Position numbers and translations under genes: made by a program. A DNA stretch of 64,000 bases, from positions 1-64,000 of the forward strand of contig JBBQSD010000017.1 of the NCBI GenBank assembly GCA_038214135.1. Reading direction: 5' to 3'. Positions 51,438-59,978 of this stretch are shown here, piece after piece. The notes beneath the pieces were generated by a model, which saw nothing but the letters and a program-made list of their open reading frames with translations, was not told the DNA's origin and made no database searches. This DNA comes from JANLSE01 sp038214135. Lineage in GTDB: Bacteria > Chloroflexota > Chloroflexia > Chloroflexales > Roseiflexaceae. How positions within the stretch are numbered: position 1 is the stretch's first letter; each line of letters begins with the position of its first letter.

Positions 51438-51875
51438 TTATGTGCCAGCCAGCTCGGTTGGGGCCGCGCCCGCCGAAGTCATCCCAATCTGGGCCGGATC
51501 GCCAACAAACTGGGGCGTTGAGCGAACGCTTGGTGCGTCAGTAGCGCCCAGCGCAGCGCCAGCGCTCAATATGCTTAGATTGGTTTGCTGAACAGGAGGC
51601 TCAAGCAGTCCATCGCTGCTGAGTGCCGCAGCAGCACCTGTTGCCATTCCTGCATCGGAGGCCACAAGTGATTCACTGATTGCTGATTGTGGCATCTCAG
51701 AATTACTCGAATTGGCCATCCCCTGTGCAGCCCCAGCGTTGATCGCACTTGGCATTGGTTGCTGTGGAGTTGCGAGGCCTGGATCATCCTGAGCCTGCCC
51801 TGTAACAATCGACATCACCTGCGGCTGTTGGGATGCTGCCTGTGGATCCAAATCGATGATAATGCTTATCCGCAT
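51438..51875 (-). CDS. Ala/Ser-rich protein with repeated xAGAAxG motifs
   Basis: 145 residues of low complexity after a short ordered start (MRISIIIDLDP). The motif [SDN]-A-G-[AM]-A-x-G recurs: AINAGAAQG, ASDAGMATG, LSAGAALGA, TSAGAAPTE. Only Ala, Ser, Gln, Pro, Thr and Gly are abundant, with no Cys, Trp or Tyr. There is no signal peptide. GAGGTAG lies before the ATG. Not recognised; possibilities include a secreted or matrix-type repeat protein, or a modified-peptide precursor with several cores (speculative). Confidence 0.6.
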   Translation of the reverse strand: MRISIIIDLDPQAASQQPQVMSIVTGQAQDDPGLATPQQPMPSAINAGAAQGMANSSNSEMPQSAISESLVASDAGMATGAAAALSSDGLLEPPVQQTNLSILSAGAALGATDAPSVRSTPQFVGDPAQIGMTSAGAAPTELAGT

Positions 51876-51889
51876 ATATCTACCTCATT

Positions 51890-52144
51890 CTAACCTAGCA
51901 CTGCATAGCGACCTTCAAAGGTGACGGGCGTGTTCGTGAGATTCGTTACGGTGATCCAGTAGGTACACTGGGTTGCATTCGCACGCTCCACGGTAACATC
52001 CCAGTCGATCTGTGGCGCACCAGATTTTGGCGTGGTCGGCATCATATACCAGATCACATGCTGTGCTGGCGACCATCCCCATGTGAACCAGCGATGCGTT
52101 TGGTTTGCCGTCAGTGTTCCCGTAAACTGAACGTTGGTATACAT
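51890..52144 (-). CDS. Stand-alone copy of the C-terminal module of the propeller protein
   Basis: 84 residues, beta-rich: begins MYTNVQFTGTLTANQTHRWF, contains MPTTP and ERANATQCTYWITVTNLTN and ends PVTFEGRYAVLG. The last ~80 residues of the upstream gene's product show the same pattern (VQWTGTLAGN ... MPTTP ... ERASAEYATYWITVKNLT ... PVTFEGHYAIL) at roughly half the positions. It begins 12 bases after that gene. GGAG is present upstream of the ATG. A secreted-domain-like beta sandwich is likely, although no signal peptide is visible. No named family. Confidence 0.75.
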   Translation of the reverse strand: MYTNVQFTGTLTANQTHRWFTWGWSPAQHVIWYMMPTTPKSGAPQIDWDVTVERANATQCTYWITVTNLTNTPVTFEGRYAVLG

Positions 52145-52156
52145 GTGGCTCCTCCA

Positions 52157-54688
52157 TCAGTAATAGCTGAGAATGGCGTAGTGACCCTCGAATGTAACTG
52201 GCACGGCGGTCAGGTTTTTCACGGTAATCCAGTAGGTTGCATACTCTGCCGATGCCCGTTCGACCTGCACCTTCCAGGATACCTGTGGATTGCCAGGCAG
52301 TGGCGTTGTTGGCATGACTGTCCAGACAATATGCCAGGTTGCTGGCCAATTGAATGTAAACCAGCTCTTCGTGGCATTTCCAGCAAGAGTTCCCGTCCAT
52401 TGGACACCACAGATCGGCTTTGTAAGCCTTCCGTCTACAGGGATCTCCCATATGCCGCGATTGCGCGTTCCGGCACGCAGTAGCCGAGTATGCGGATGAA
52501 AAAGTAAATCGGTTGTCAGTACGTTTGGCAGGCCTTGAGAGAACGCGGACCAGGTTGCACCACCATTAAGGGATTGATGAACACCAATATCGGCTGCGAC
52601 CCACACCCGATTGGCATTCCCAGGATCAACCTCGACGGCATTGATTGGCAGGAGCGGTAAGCCTGCCGATTGATCCAACCACATGCTGCCACCATTATCC
52701 GAACGGAAGACCCGGCCACCATTGAGTGTCGTGAAGGTTGCCCAGATTTGATTGAGATTGCTTGAACTAACAAAGAGATCGCTCGTCCATGCCGTGCGTG
52801 GTCGGGTCAGTTCGTTCGCGCTACTCCAGGCCGTGCCTGACCAATCGATACGGAAGATACGACCAACCGTTGTCCCAACGAAGACACGCTCAGGCGTTGG
52901 TATGTACATCGCACTGGCGATCAGATTCGCAGGCAGCGCCACTTGTGTCCACGTTGTGCCGCTGTTACGGGAGACATACACACTCTGGCCTGCCTGTGCT
53001 ATCGTTGTACCATTGCACTCCATCGGTGGGTAGAAGAGCGCCTGATACCCAGTTGGCACATTCGGGCCGATCCAGCTGAACGAGCCAAAGTTACCAGAAG
53101 TGGTTGATCGCTCCATGCCCATGTTATAGAATGAGTGGAACACTCTCGTAGGCGTACCACGGTCGACACCACAATCGCCACCATCCCCATCGGCGATGTG
53201 CTCCCATACACTGCTGCCTGTGTAACGTATGCTACCGTTATCCTGCGTGCCACCAATCAACCAGCGCGCCGAGCCATAATCCTGAGCAATATACTCAATC
53301 TCGGTAATCGCCAGGCCATTGTTGAGTGCAGCCCAGTTTGTTCCCCGATTGGTTGAACGAAACAGTCCGCCATCATTGCCGACATAGACCACATTCGCAT
53401 TTGCTGGATCAAACGCGATCGCATGCTGATCTGGATGGATATCGTCGCCAGCCTTGTTCGAGATCTTTACCCACGTCCAAGTTGCCCCGACAAGATCGCC
53501 CCGATATGCTTCAATTGCGCCAAGATAGAGCTGGTTGTCCCGATCTGGAGCGGCTGCGGCGAACCAATCATACCAGGCTTGGCCGGTTGTTAGCCCTGCT
53601 GGTGCTGGGATCGCGGTGAAGGCCCCACCAGCGGTTGTACGCCGCCCAATATAGACCGTTGCACCACGGGCGAGAAATACATACGCAACATTCGGGTTTG
53701 AGCGGGCATAGCTGACTGCCATGCGATCAACGCCGATTGGTGCTCCCGTTAGCGTGCCAGCAGCCCAGGTTGTACCACCATTGGTGGAACGAAACAGGCC
53801 ATCGGAGCACGCTGCCAGAACCTCAGCTGCAGCACCTCCAGTTGGGTGCATTGATATCGACCACGTTCGTGCAGATCTGCGCTGTGTCCAGTTGGTGCCA
53901 GCATTGGTCGATTCATACAACCCATTGGTTGTAGCAGCCAATAGATGATTCCCATTTGCTGGATCGACGATCAGATCATAGAATCCTTGACCAACAAATG
54001 GCGCTGTCGCAAGCACAGCCCAGGTTGTGCCACCATCCGTTGAGCGCAGCAACCCTGCGCCTAACCAGGCATAGAAATTGCCTTCGCCAGTGCCACAATA
54101 AACGATATTTGGCGATGAGCGATTAAAGGCAAGCGCCCCAACGGTGAGCGTTGGCATCTGATCCGTGCGTGGCCACCAGGTAACACCACCATCCCGGCTC
54201 TCCCAAACGCCTCCAGCAGCTGAGCCGCAAAGAATATGATTGGAGTTGGAAGGGTTGATCGCAATCGCCGAAACACGCCCCGAAACCTGTACACGCGTAT
54301 CGCCATAGGTCTGGCCATTGTTCATCACTGTTGGCCCCAGCGAATACCAAGCCGGAAGGGCCAACGCATCAGCCGCTCCATCATCCAGCACATCCAATGT
54401 TGCCATTGCTACAGGCTCATGCTGGAGTGCCATTGCCGCCTCAGCATACAGGCTCGCCACTTCGCTCTTCGATGCGTCAGTTGCCGAGACATCGGTTATC
54501 ACCGCATCTTCCCCTTCAAGCGCCAATACTGCCTTACGCCGTTTACGCGGTTTTTCCTCCTCGGCTGGGGTTGTGTCGAAATCCATGCCACGGGCATTGT
54601 TGAACAACTCAAGCCGTTCTAGCACCTTACCATTTGGGTACTCCTGCGTCGTGTCGGGCTCTTGAGGTGATTCATTTGATCCTCTCAT
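52157..54688 (-). CDS. BNR/sortilin-type beta-propeller protein with conserved N- and C-terminal modules
   Basis: 843 residues. N-terminal ~105 residues: hydrophilic, with RLELFNNARGMD and SLYAEAAMALQHEP, shared with the 98-residue protein upstream. Residues ~115-760: about ten propeller blades with the BNR/Asp-box pattern S-x-[DN]-x-G-x-T-W (ESRDGGVTWW, RSTDGGTTW, ESTNAGTNW, RSTNGGTTW, RSTNRGTNW, VSRNSGTTW, RSDNGGSMW, QSLNGGATW), as in sialidase/Vps10-like or plant photosystem-assembly-like proteins. C-terminal ~80 residues: a module duplicated as the next gene. There is no signal peptide, so the location is unclear. No catalytic sialidase Arg triad is evident. Probably a ligand- or glycan-binding protein. 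Confidence 0.82.
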   Translation of the reverse strand: MRGSNESPQEPDTTQEYPNGKVLERLELFNNARGMDFDTTPAEEEKPRKRRKAVLALEGEDAVITDVSATDASKSEVASLYAEAAMALQHEPVAMATLDVLDDGAADALALPAWYSLGPTVMNNGQTYGDTRVQVSGRVSAIAINPSNSNHILCGSAAGGVWESRDGGVTWWPRTDQMPTLTVGALAFNRSSPNIVYCGTGEGNFYAWLGAGLLRSTDGGTTWAVLATAPFVGQGFYDLIVDPANGNHLLAATTNGLYESTNAGTNWTQRRSARTWSISMHPTGGAAAEVLAACSDGLFRSTNGGTTWAAGTLTGAPIGVDRMAVSYARSNPNVAYVFLARGATVYIGRRTTAGGAFTAIPAPAGLTTGQAWYDWFAAAAPDRDNQLYLGAIEAYRGDLVGATWTWVKISNKAGDDIHPDQHAIAFDPANANVVYVGNDGGLFRSTNRGTNWAALNNGLAITEIEYIAQDYGSARWLIGGTQDNGSIRYTGSSVWEHIADGDGGDCGVDRGTPTRVFHSFYNMGMERSTTSGNFGSFSWIGPNVPTGYQALFYPPMECNGTTIAQAGQSVYVSRNSGTTWTQVALPANLIASAMYIPTPERVFVGTTVGRIFRIDWSGTAWSSANELTRPRTAWTSDLFVSSSNLNQIWATFTTLNGGRVFRSDNGGSMWLDQSAGLPLLPINAVEVDPGNANRVWVAADIGVHQSLNGGATWSAFSQGLPNVLTTDLLFHPHTRLLRAGTRNRGIWEIPVDGRLTKPICGVQWTGTLAGNATKSWFTFNWPATWHIVWTVMPTTPLPGNPQVSWKVQVERASAEYATYWITVKNLTAVPVTFEGHYAILSYY

Positions 54689-54720
54689 ACACTAGGCTCC
54701 TTTCCATTATTCTCAAGGAT

Positions 54721-55017
54721 TCATACCTGAGAACCGCCATTCAGATCTGTTGGATCAGTGTCGGTGAGAGTCGTGTCTGGAGCAGGTTTAGTGGCTATGG
54801 GGTGCAATGCAAGCGCTGCTCTGGCATATAAGAGTGCTACATTTCTGCGTGATCGGTGTGGCCGCTTACGCTTGCTCGGCGCTGTTTCTGCTGGCGTCTC
54901 CTGCCGATCATCTTCCATTCCACGTGCCCGATTGAATTGATCAAGCCGTTGTTCTGGATGATCTTCAGCAGAATCAGGTGCGTTGCCCGTGCGTTGCTCA
55001 CGATCAGGTTGCTGCAT
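54721..55017 (-). CDS. 98-residue protein equal to the N-terminal module of the propeller protein
   Basis: Begins MQQPDREQRTGNAPDS. Its QRLDQFNRARGMEDD and VALLYARAALALHPIATKP segments align with RLELFNNARGMD and VASLYAEAAMALQHEPVAM of the gene 32 bases downstream, with a basic KRKRPHR stretch between them in both (KPRKRRK there). The start at 55017 has AAAGG at 8 bases; the longer frame crosses the leader. It is the first gene behind the promoter at 55167-55195. No known family; the shared module could be a targeting or docking segment. Confidence 0.7.
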   Translation of the reverse strand: MQQPDREQRTGNAPDSAEDHPEQRLDQFNRARGMEDDRQETPAETAPSKRKRPHRSRRNVALLYARAALALHPIATKPAPDTTLTDTDPTDLNGGSQV

Positions 55018-55166
55018 CCCGTACGCCTTTCTGCAGTGTGTGGAATCACGCTGCCGCTGACGGGTTCCACAAAATGTAACGCATCGTGCCACCATTCTAT
55101 CGCTACCAACGAGTAAAACGGCGGCTGCAGTGTGGTTTATGAAAAATTGCTCATTGAATAAGCCCA

Positions 55167-55195
55167 AGTATAGTCCAGGGAATACCGATTGTCAA
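55167..55195 (-). promoter_or_regulatory. Consensus promoter of the propeller cluster
   Basis: On the minus strand TTGACA (55195-55190), 17 bp, TATACT (55172-55167). It would give a ~140-base leader before the ATG at 55017. The leader has no Shine-Dalgarno other than that of the first gene. Confidence 0.75.
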
Positions 55196-55627
55196 GTGCA
55201 ACATGTGTTAGGCAAATGTGAGTGTTTTTCACTACTAGCAATCTGCAAAATCAGCGCATGAATACGAAACCCGCTGGAGCTTGGATGAAACTCGACAGAC
55301 TGCTAGCCCAGAATAGCTCGAAAAAACGTATCCAGCGCATCCTGATCGGCAACAAGATGCCTGCCCGAAACAATCATGCCGTGTTCAAATTCCCACAGCA
55401 CGCACCGCTGCTGATCCAGGTTTGGGCCATCGCTGCGGCTGGGCAGACATGTGCGCTCTCCGCCTGCCAATACTCAGCCGCGAGGAGTATACTATACATC
55501 TAAATACGTATGCAGTCGGTACATATTCGACAAGATGTTGGCATGTTGTATCGGCAGGCAGGCATTACAATGCAATCATTATGTTTATAATTACGCTCTC
55601 GTGCGAGCGTGTCAGTTGGAGTTTACG
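55196..55627 (+). other. 432-bp divergent spacer
   Basis: Two plus-strand frames cross this region, but neither has a ribosome binding site or typical composition. GGAG at ~55618-55621 belongs to the next gene. I see no repeats of the common families. Confidence 0.4.
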
Positions 55628-56713
55628 ATGGTTCCATCATTGATGAACCCGGTCAGCCTGCTTGGAGCATTGCTCGTTAGTGAAGGGTTGCTGACCCACG
55701 CGCAATTGATTGCATGCCTAATGATCCAGAAGGAAGAAGCGGCACATCTGCCACTTGGCCAGATTACCGTTCATTGTGGATATGTGTCCCAGGAAGATCT
55801 GGATCGCGTGCTCCTGCTTCAGCAAGAAGTACGCACCCTGATCATGGACGAGATCGATACCCGTGATCGCGCTCCAGCCGATCTAGCCGTATTGATTATG
55901 GCATCACAGCGCAAGGCAGCCATCAATCGCTATTTGCTCCAGCTTGGTACACGCCCATCGTTTGCAGGGGATGCAGTCGATCCAGCACAATCCCCTGATC
56001 TGGTGCTGATTGATCAGAACAATGCAACGAACAGCATCCAATTCCCAGGCAATTCATTTGTTGGGCTGCTCCCCACCGCAGCATCCAACGACGACCAACT
56101 TTCGAAATGGGAGCAGCAGCTGATCAATGGCTATGTCACTCAGGTTCGTGAGCGCAATCGCCTGCGTGCGGCAGCCGAAACCGAACAGCGCGCTGCATTC
56201 CTCATTCAACAATTTTCTGCGCTGAATCGGCGCATGGCGAGATCCCATTCAAAACAGGATATGATGGTTCAGTTGATGGCATTCATCCGCGATGTGATCA
56301 GCATTGAGGCCGGAACCTTGTATCAGATCGATCTGCAAGCTCGGGAACTGATCTTCTCGATTGTGATGGGCCCACACCAGGAAGAACTGTACCATAAACG
56401 CTTCTCAATCGATCATGGGATCGCTGGCTGGGTTGCCCGAAATGGCGAACCGCTGCTTATTCCAGATGTTCGCAAGGATACACGCTTCGAGCAGATGTTC
56501 GATAAGAAGACGGGCTTTCAGACGCATTCAGTGCTGTGTGTGCCAATACGAGCGCAGAGAACAACACTGGGTGTGATTCAGCTGATCAATAAGATCGGCG
56601 ATCCATTCGATGAACACGATCTGTTCCTGCTCCGAATTGCCGCAGGAATTGGTGCGCTTGTCTATTTGCTCGATGATACCATTCTCGATCATCAGGGACA
56701 ACCAACGGTATGA
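55628..56713 (+). CDS. MshEN-type plus GAF domain signalling protein
   Basis: 361 residues. N-terminal ~10-80 (LGALLVSEGLLTHAQLIACLMIQ ... LGQITVHCGYVSQEDLDRVLLLQQ) matches the GspE/MshE N-terminal domain, known to bind cyclic di-GMP in some ATPases; the spacing of two L-x-x-x-G-x-[LV]-[ST]-x-x-x-L units is visible. A coiled-coil-like stretch (~150-205) and a GAF domain (~210-350: AGTLYQIDLQARELIFSIVMG ... GIAGWVARNGEPLLIPDVRKDTRF ... SVLCVPI) follow. No output domain is present. It overlaps the next gene by 4 bases (ATGA), so it probably works with that BTAD protein. Start by GGAG at 6 bases. Confidence 0.8.
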   Translation: MVPSLMNPVSLLGALLVSEGLLTHAQLIACLMIQKEEAAHLPLGQITVHCGYVSQEDLDRVLLLQQEVRTLIMDEIDTRDRAPADLAVLIMASQRKAAINRYLLQLGTRPSFAGDAVDPAQSPDLVLIDQNNATNSIQFPGNSFVGLLPTAASNDDQLSKWEQQLINGYVTQVRERNRLRAAAETEQRAAFLIQQFSALNRRMARSHSKQDMMVQLMAFIRDVISIEAGTLYQIDLQARELIFSIVMGPHQEELYHKRFSIDHGIAGWVARNGEPLLIPDVRKDTRFEQMFDKKTGFQTHSVLCVPIRAQRTTLGVIQLINKIGDPFDEHDLFLLRIAAGIGALVYLLDDTILDHQGQPTV

Positions 56714-57723
56714 CGGCCCATGGAGCGAATCCAACCCTTCTATACCTGCCGCTCCTGGTGCATCAGGATGCGAATGTTCGCCGCCAGGCATGTGAAATCA
56801 TGCTCTCCACCTATGGCGAGCGTTCTCTGACATTCCTGCGTCGGCTGCTGGATGCGACCGACCCAGATACCCAGGCACAGGCCACGCAAGCCCTTAAGGT
56901 TGTTTCCGAAGTCTCGGGGCTACGCGTTGAACTACGGCCATTTCGGGGTATCTATGTGGAATGCCTTGGGGATCTGCGTGTGTATATCAATGGGCGCGAC
57001 ATCAAACCAGATGAATGGGCACAGTATGATCGCGGGCGCGCTGGCGCCCGCAAAGTCCAGGGCCTATTTGCGTACCTTGTTCATATGGGCGCTCAGGGTG
57101 CCACACGCGCTGAAATTGGCGTGGCAATCTGGGATGGTGTCGTCAGTCCTTCGAGCCTGGCACGCACCCTCAGTTCACTCCGCCAGGTGATCAGCCGTGT
57201 TGGCAGCCCAGAACTAGCAGAACAAGCGCTGACTGTGGGCCGCGATGGATGCCGTCTCGAGCCAGCACTCTATCAGACCGATGCCGGCTTGTTTGAGCGA
57301 ACATTCAACCAGGCCTACCAAACCGAAATCTCCACCAGCCTGGAGCCAGCCATCCCACTGTATCAGCAAGCCCGCGAACTGTACACCGGCCCGTACATGG
57401 CCGATCTTTCGCGCAGCAGTGATTGGGGCCAGGAAACGCGCGATCTGCTCATGAATGATTATGTGATCGCAACCGAACGCCTTGCCGAATATGAATACCA
57501 GCGCCGCCATTATCAGCGCTGCATTGCACTCTGCCGCGAGGCGCTGGAAGCCGATCCCACTGCCGAGGATGTGACCTGTTGGGCCATGCGAGCCTATGCG
57601 CGGCTTGGCCTTCGCACCGAGCTTGACCGAACCTACCAGCGCTATCAGGCGATCATGGCCCTCAACCCATATACCTCCGAGGAGCAGGATGCCGTCGAAC
57701 AGCTCTACTGCGAACTAACCTAA
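56710..57723 (+). CDS. HEAT-like plus BTAD (SARP-type) regulatory protein
   Basis: 337 residues. Residues ~10-65 are HEAT-like (LLYLPLLVHQDANVRRQACEIMLSTYGERSLTFLRRLLDATDPDTQAQATQAL). A winged-helix-like segment follows (ECLGDLRVYINGRDI ... KVQGLFAYLVHMGAQGATRAEIGVAIWDGV ... LARTLSSLRQVIS), then a bacterial transcriptional activator domain of TPR-like helices (~200-337, LYTGPYMADLSRSSDWGQETRDLLMNDYVIATERLAEYEYQRRHYQRCIALCREAL). This is the SARP/BTAD layout, suggesting a DNA-binding regulator. Translationally coupled to the GAF protein, which may sense the signal. Confidence 0.82.
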   Translation: MTAHGANPTLLYLPLLVHQDANVRRQACEIMLSTYGERSLTFLRRLLDATDPDTQAQATQALKVVSEVSGLRVELRPFRGIYVECLGDLRVYINGRDIKPDEWAQYDRGRAGARKVQGLFAYLVHMGAQGATRAEIGVAIWDGVVSPSSLARTLSSLRQVISRVGSPELAEQALTVGRDGCRLEPALYQTDAGLFERTFNQAYQTEISTSLEPAIPLYQQARELYTGPYMADLSRSSDWGQETRDLLMNDYVIATERLAEYEYQRRHYQRCIALCREALEADPTAEDVTCWAMRAYARLGLRTELDRTYQRYQAIMALNPYTSEEQDAVEQLYCELT

Positions 57724-57845
57724 AACCGCCTCCTGCTCGCCAGTTGGGCCGTAGCGACGTACGCTCTGCCGTAGCGACGCAAAATCTTGCGTCGCTACGG
57801 CCCCTCTACTGGTGCTTCTGACTCCTGACTCCTGACTTCTGACTC
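57724..57845. terminator. Convergent spacer with a 15-bp-stem hairpin and heptamers
   Basis: GCCGTAGCGACGCAA (57768-57782) pairs perfectly with 57787-57801 around AATC, between two converging genes. It has no U-run, so termination is uncertain. GACTCCT heptamers occupy 57812-57847. Confidence 0.55.
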
Positions 57846-59192
57846 CTATGCAACCGCCCTATCAGTGATTTCCAGCCCGCGATCAATAATCGCCAACCCT
57901 TCGCGCAACTGTTCCTCGGTGATGATCAATGGCGGGTTGATATGGCATGTGTTCCAGCGCACCAGTGTGGCCAGGCCATTTTCGCGCAAGAAGCCATTGA
58001 AGGCTGGCATCGGGCCCATTTCGCTTGGCTTGGGATTATAGGGCACCAATGGCTCGCGGGTGGCTCTGTCCTTAACCAGCTCGATGATGCTGAACAGCCC
58101 GATTGCGCGCACATCACCAACCGATGGATGGCGGCTCTTGATCGCCTCAAGCTCGGTTTTGAGGATAGCGCCCATCCGAACGGTATGTTCGAGCAGACCA
58201 TCTTCTTTATAGACATTTATACACGCGATTGCTGCCGCACAGCCAACCGGATGGGAGTTGTAGGTCAGCCCGGCAAACAACACATGATCCTCAAAATACT
58301 CGGCAATCGTGTCGGTGACCATGGCTGCACCAAGTGGAATATAGGCAGATGTCAGCCCCTTGGCCATGGTCAGGATATCTGGTTGAACAGCCCAATGCTC
58401 AACGGCAAACCATTTGCCGGTGCGCACAAAGCCACACATCACTTCATCGGCGATCAGCAGGATGCCATATTTGTTACACAATGCCCGAATACCCTGCATG
58501 TAGCTCGCACTCGGGATGAGAATGCCATTGGTGCCAACAACTGGTTCGATAATGATTGCCGCAACCGTCTGCGGTCCCTCATACATCAGCACATCCTCGG
58601 TGGCATTTAGCACACTAGCGGTATATGCTTCATCATCAAGCGTCGTGCCAGCGCGGTAGGGGTAATAATCTGGAATGCGAATAACACCCGGAATGCCTGG
58701 CTCGGCAGCCCAGCGGCGCGGGTCGCCAGTCAGCGTTATCGCTCCTGCTGTCGCACCATGATATGAGCGATAGCGTGCGGCGATCTTATGGCGGTCAGTG
58801 AACATACGAGCGATCTTGATCGCATTTTCATTGGCCTCGGCTCCACCATTGGTGAAGAAGGCCTTGCTCAGATTGCCTGGTGTAATCTCCTGGAGCAGGC
58901 GGCCCAATTCCGCCCGTGCTGGCGTCGTCGCAATCGTTGGTGCGACATAACAGAGTTCGTCCATCTGCGCCTTGACGGCATTGATCACCCGTTCATCGCC
59001 ATGACCGATATTGACGCACATAAGCTGCGAGTTAAAATCCATATAGCGTTTGCCATCGACATCCCACATATAGATGCCCTTGGCGCGCTCAATTGCAAGC
59101 GGTTTTGTGGCTTTCTGGGCAGCCCATTCATACAGCGTCGTCTGGCGCGAAAGGTCAAGAACTTCCTGGCTTGAACGTTCAACAATTGTCAT
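57846..59192 (-). CDS. Class III aminotransferase
   Basis: 448 residues, PLP-dependent omega-aminotransferase. AFFTNGGAEANENAIKIARM and YRSYHGATAGAITLTGDPR (PLP phosphate site), AAIIIEPVVGTNGILIPS, LLIADEVMCGFVRTGKWFAVEH (Asp contacting the PLP nitrogen), LTMAKGLTSAYIPLGAAMV with the Schiff-base Lys. Sequence features fit the group that includes taurine-pyruvate and beta-alanine-pyruvate aminotransferases. The amino donor cannot be decided. Stands alone on the minus strand. Confidence 0.9.
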   Translation of the reverse strand: MTIVERSSQEVLDLSRQTTLYEWAAQKATKPLAIERAKGIYMWDVDGKRYMDFNSQLMCVNIGHGDERVINAVKAQMDELCYVAPTIATTPARAELGRLLQEITPGNLSKAFFTNGGAEANENAIKIARMFTDRHKIAARYRSYHGATAGAITLTGDPRRWAAEPGIPGVIRIPDYYPYRAGTTLDDEAYTASVLNATEDVLMYEGPQTVAAIIIEPVVGTNGILIPSASYMQGIRALCNKYGILLIADEVMCGFVRTGKWFAVEHWAVQPDILTMAKGLTSAYIPLGAAMVTDTIAEYFEDHVLFAGLTYNSHPVGCAAAIACINVYKEDGLLEHTVRMGAILKTELEAIKSRHPSVGDVRAIGLFSIIELVKDRATREPLVPYNPKPSEMGPMPAFNGFLRENGLATLVRWNTCHINPPLIITEEQLREGLAIIDRGLEITDRAVA

Positions 59193-59243
59193 AATTGATC
59201 TCCGTCGAAAAGTGAAGTCACGATCAACAATCAGGGTACTCTA

Positions 59244-59857
59244 TTAGGATACCACTGATCGGCGTGATCGGCGTGATCGGCGTGATCGATAGCGCACAAC
59301 CAGGATGCTCGCTATCACACTCGCCAATACCAGCATCAGGCTGCACACCCAGGCCAGCAATCTCGTGGAGGATGCTTGTTCAGCGGGAGTATCCTGTGCT
59401 GGCGTATTCCCAACACCAAACAGTGCAATATCGCTACGGGCCTGTGCAATCGGTACAGTGCGTGACAGCGGTGTGTTGTGAGATCGCCAACAGCATTGTG
59501 ATAGGCATACACAAGATATTCCCGGCCGACCTGGAATGGAACACCACACTGGAAATACGAGCCGGTTGCCAATGTGATCGTGCGATAGGGTGGCCCACGC
59601 CAGATCTGCGAAACAGCCAGTGTGATCGTGAGGGGCGTATATGCTGGGGTATCATAGATGATGAATGGAAAGTTGCGCGTCAATCGGAAGCTTGGCTGGG
59701 GAGGGCGCACATGCGTCACGGTTCCAACAAACACGGTGTACGAATCGGCGAGTGCATCGATTGCCGGAATACGCATTGGGCATTCGCAGGCATATGCCAG
59801 CCGAACCGGCAAGAACAAACAACACAGCGCAACTCCGATGGTGATGCAGATTCGCAT
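59244..59857 (-). pseudogene. TIMP-like cysteine-rich anchored protein, frameshifted
   Basis: The 5' part (start 59857) gives a signal peptide and a mature N-terminus CECP, then TVFVGTVTHV and GREYLVYAYHN, typical of bacterial tissue-inhibitor-of-metalloproteinase-like (netrin-fold) proteins. After LTTHRC near 59464 the frame is lost. In the next frame the expected continuation is found: SRTVPIAQARSDIALFG, a spacer, a membrane helix (LLAWVCSLMLVLASVIASILVV) and an RSRRSRRSRR tail. One base missing near 59462-59466 explains it. A real mutation or a sequencing error; both halves are otherwise intact. Confidence 0.72.
59260..59290. repeat. 9-bp tandem repeat GATCGGCGT
   Basis: About three and a half units; on the minus strand it encodes the SRR repeats at the end of the TIMP-like protein. 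Confidence 0.7.
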
Positions 59858-59978
59858 GATCCCCTCACCCCCTAACCCACTCTTCCACACCGGGGAGCGG
59901 GGGAATAGCTCCATTGTGAACCCTGTACGCCCCTCCCCACTAGTGGGGAGGGGTTGGGGGTGAGGAAAAAAGCGAGAT
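59858..59978. repeat. CTCTCC/GGAGAGG-type palindromic spacer
   Basis: CCCCTCACCCCC ... GGGGGTGAGG ends at ~59861-59873 and ~59953-59964 enclose CACCGGGGAGCGGGGG-type and CCCTCCCCACTAGTGGGGAGGGG hairpins. Same family as at 18321-18376 and ~24010. Confidence 0.65.

Noticed and set aside
55222..55503. 93-codon ORF in the divergent spacer
   Set aside because: No ribosome binding site and no recognisable features.
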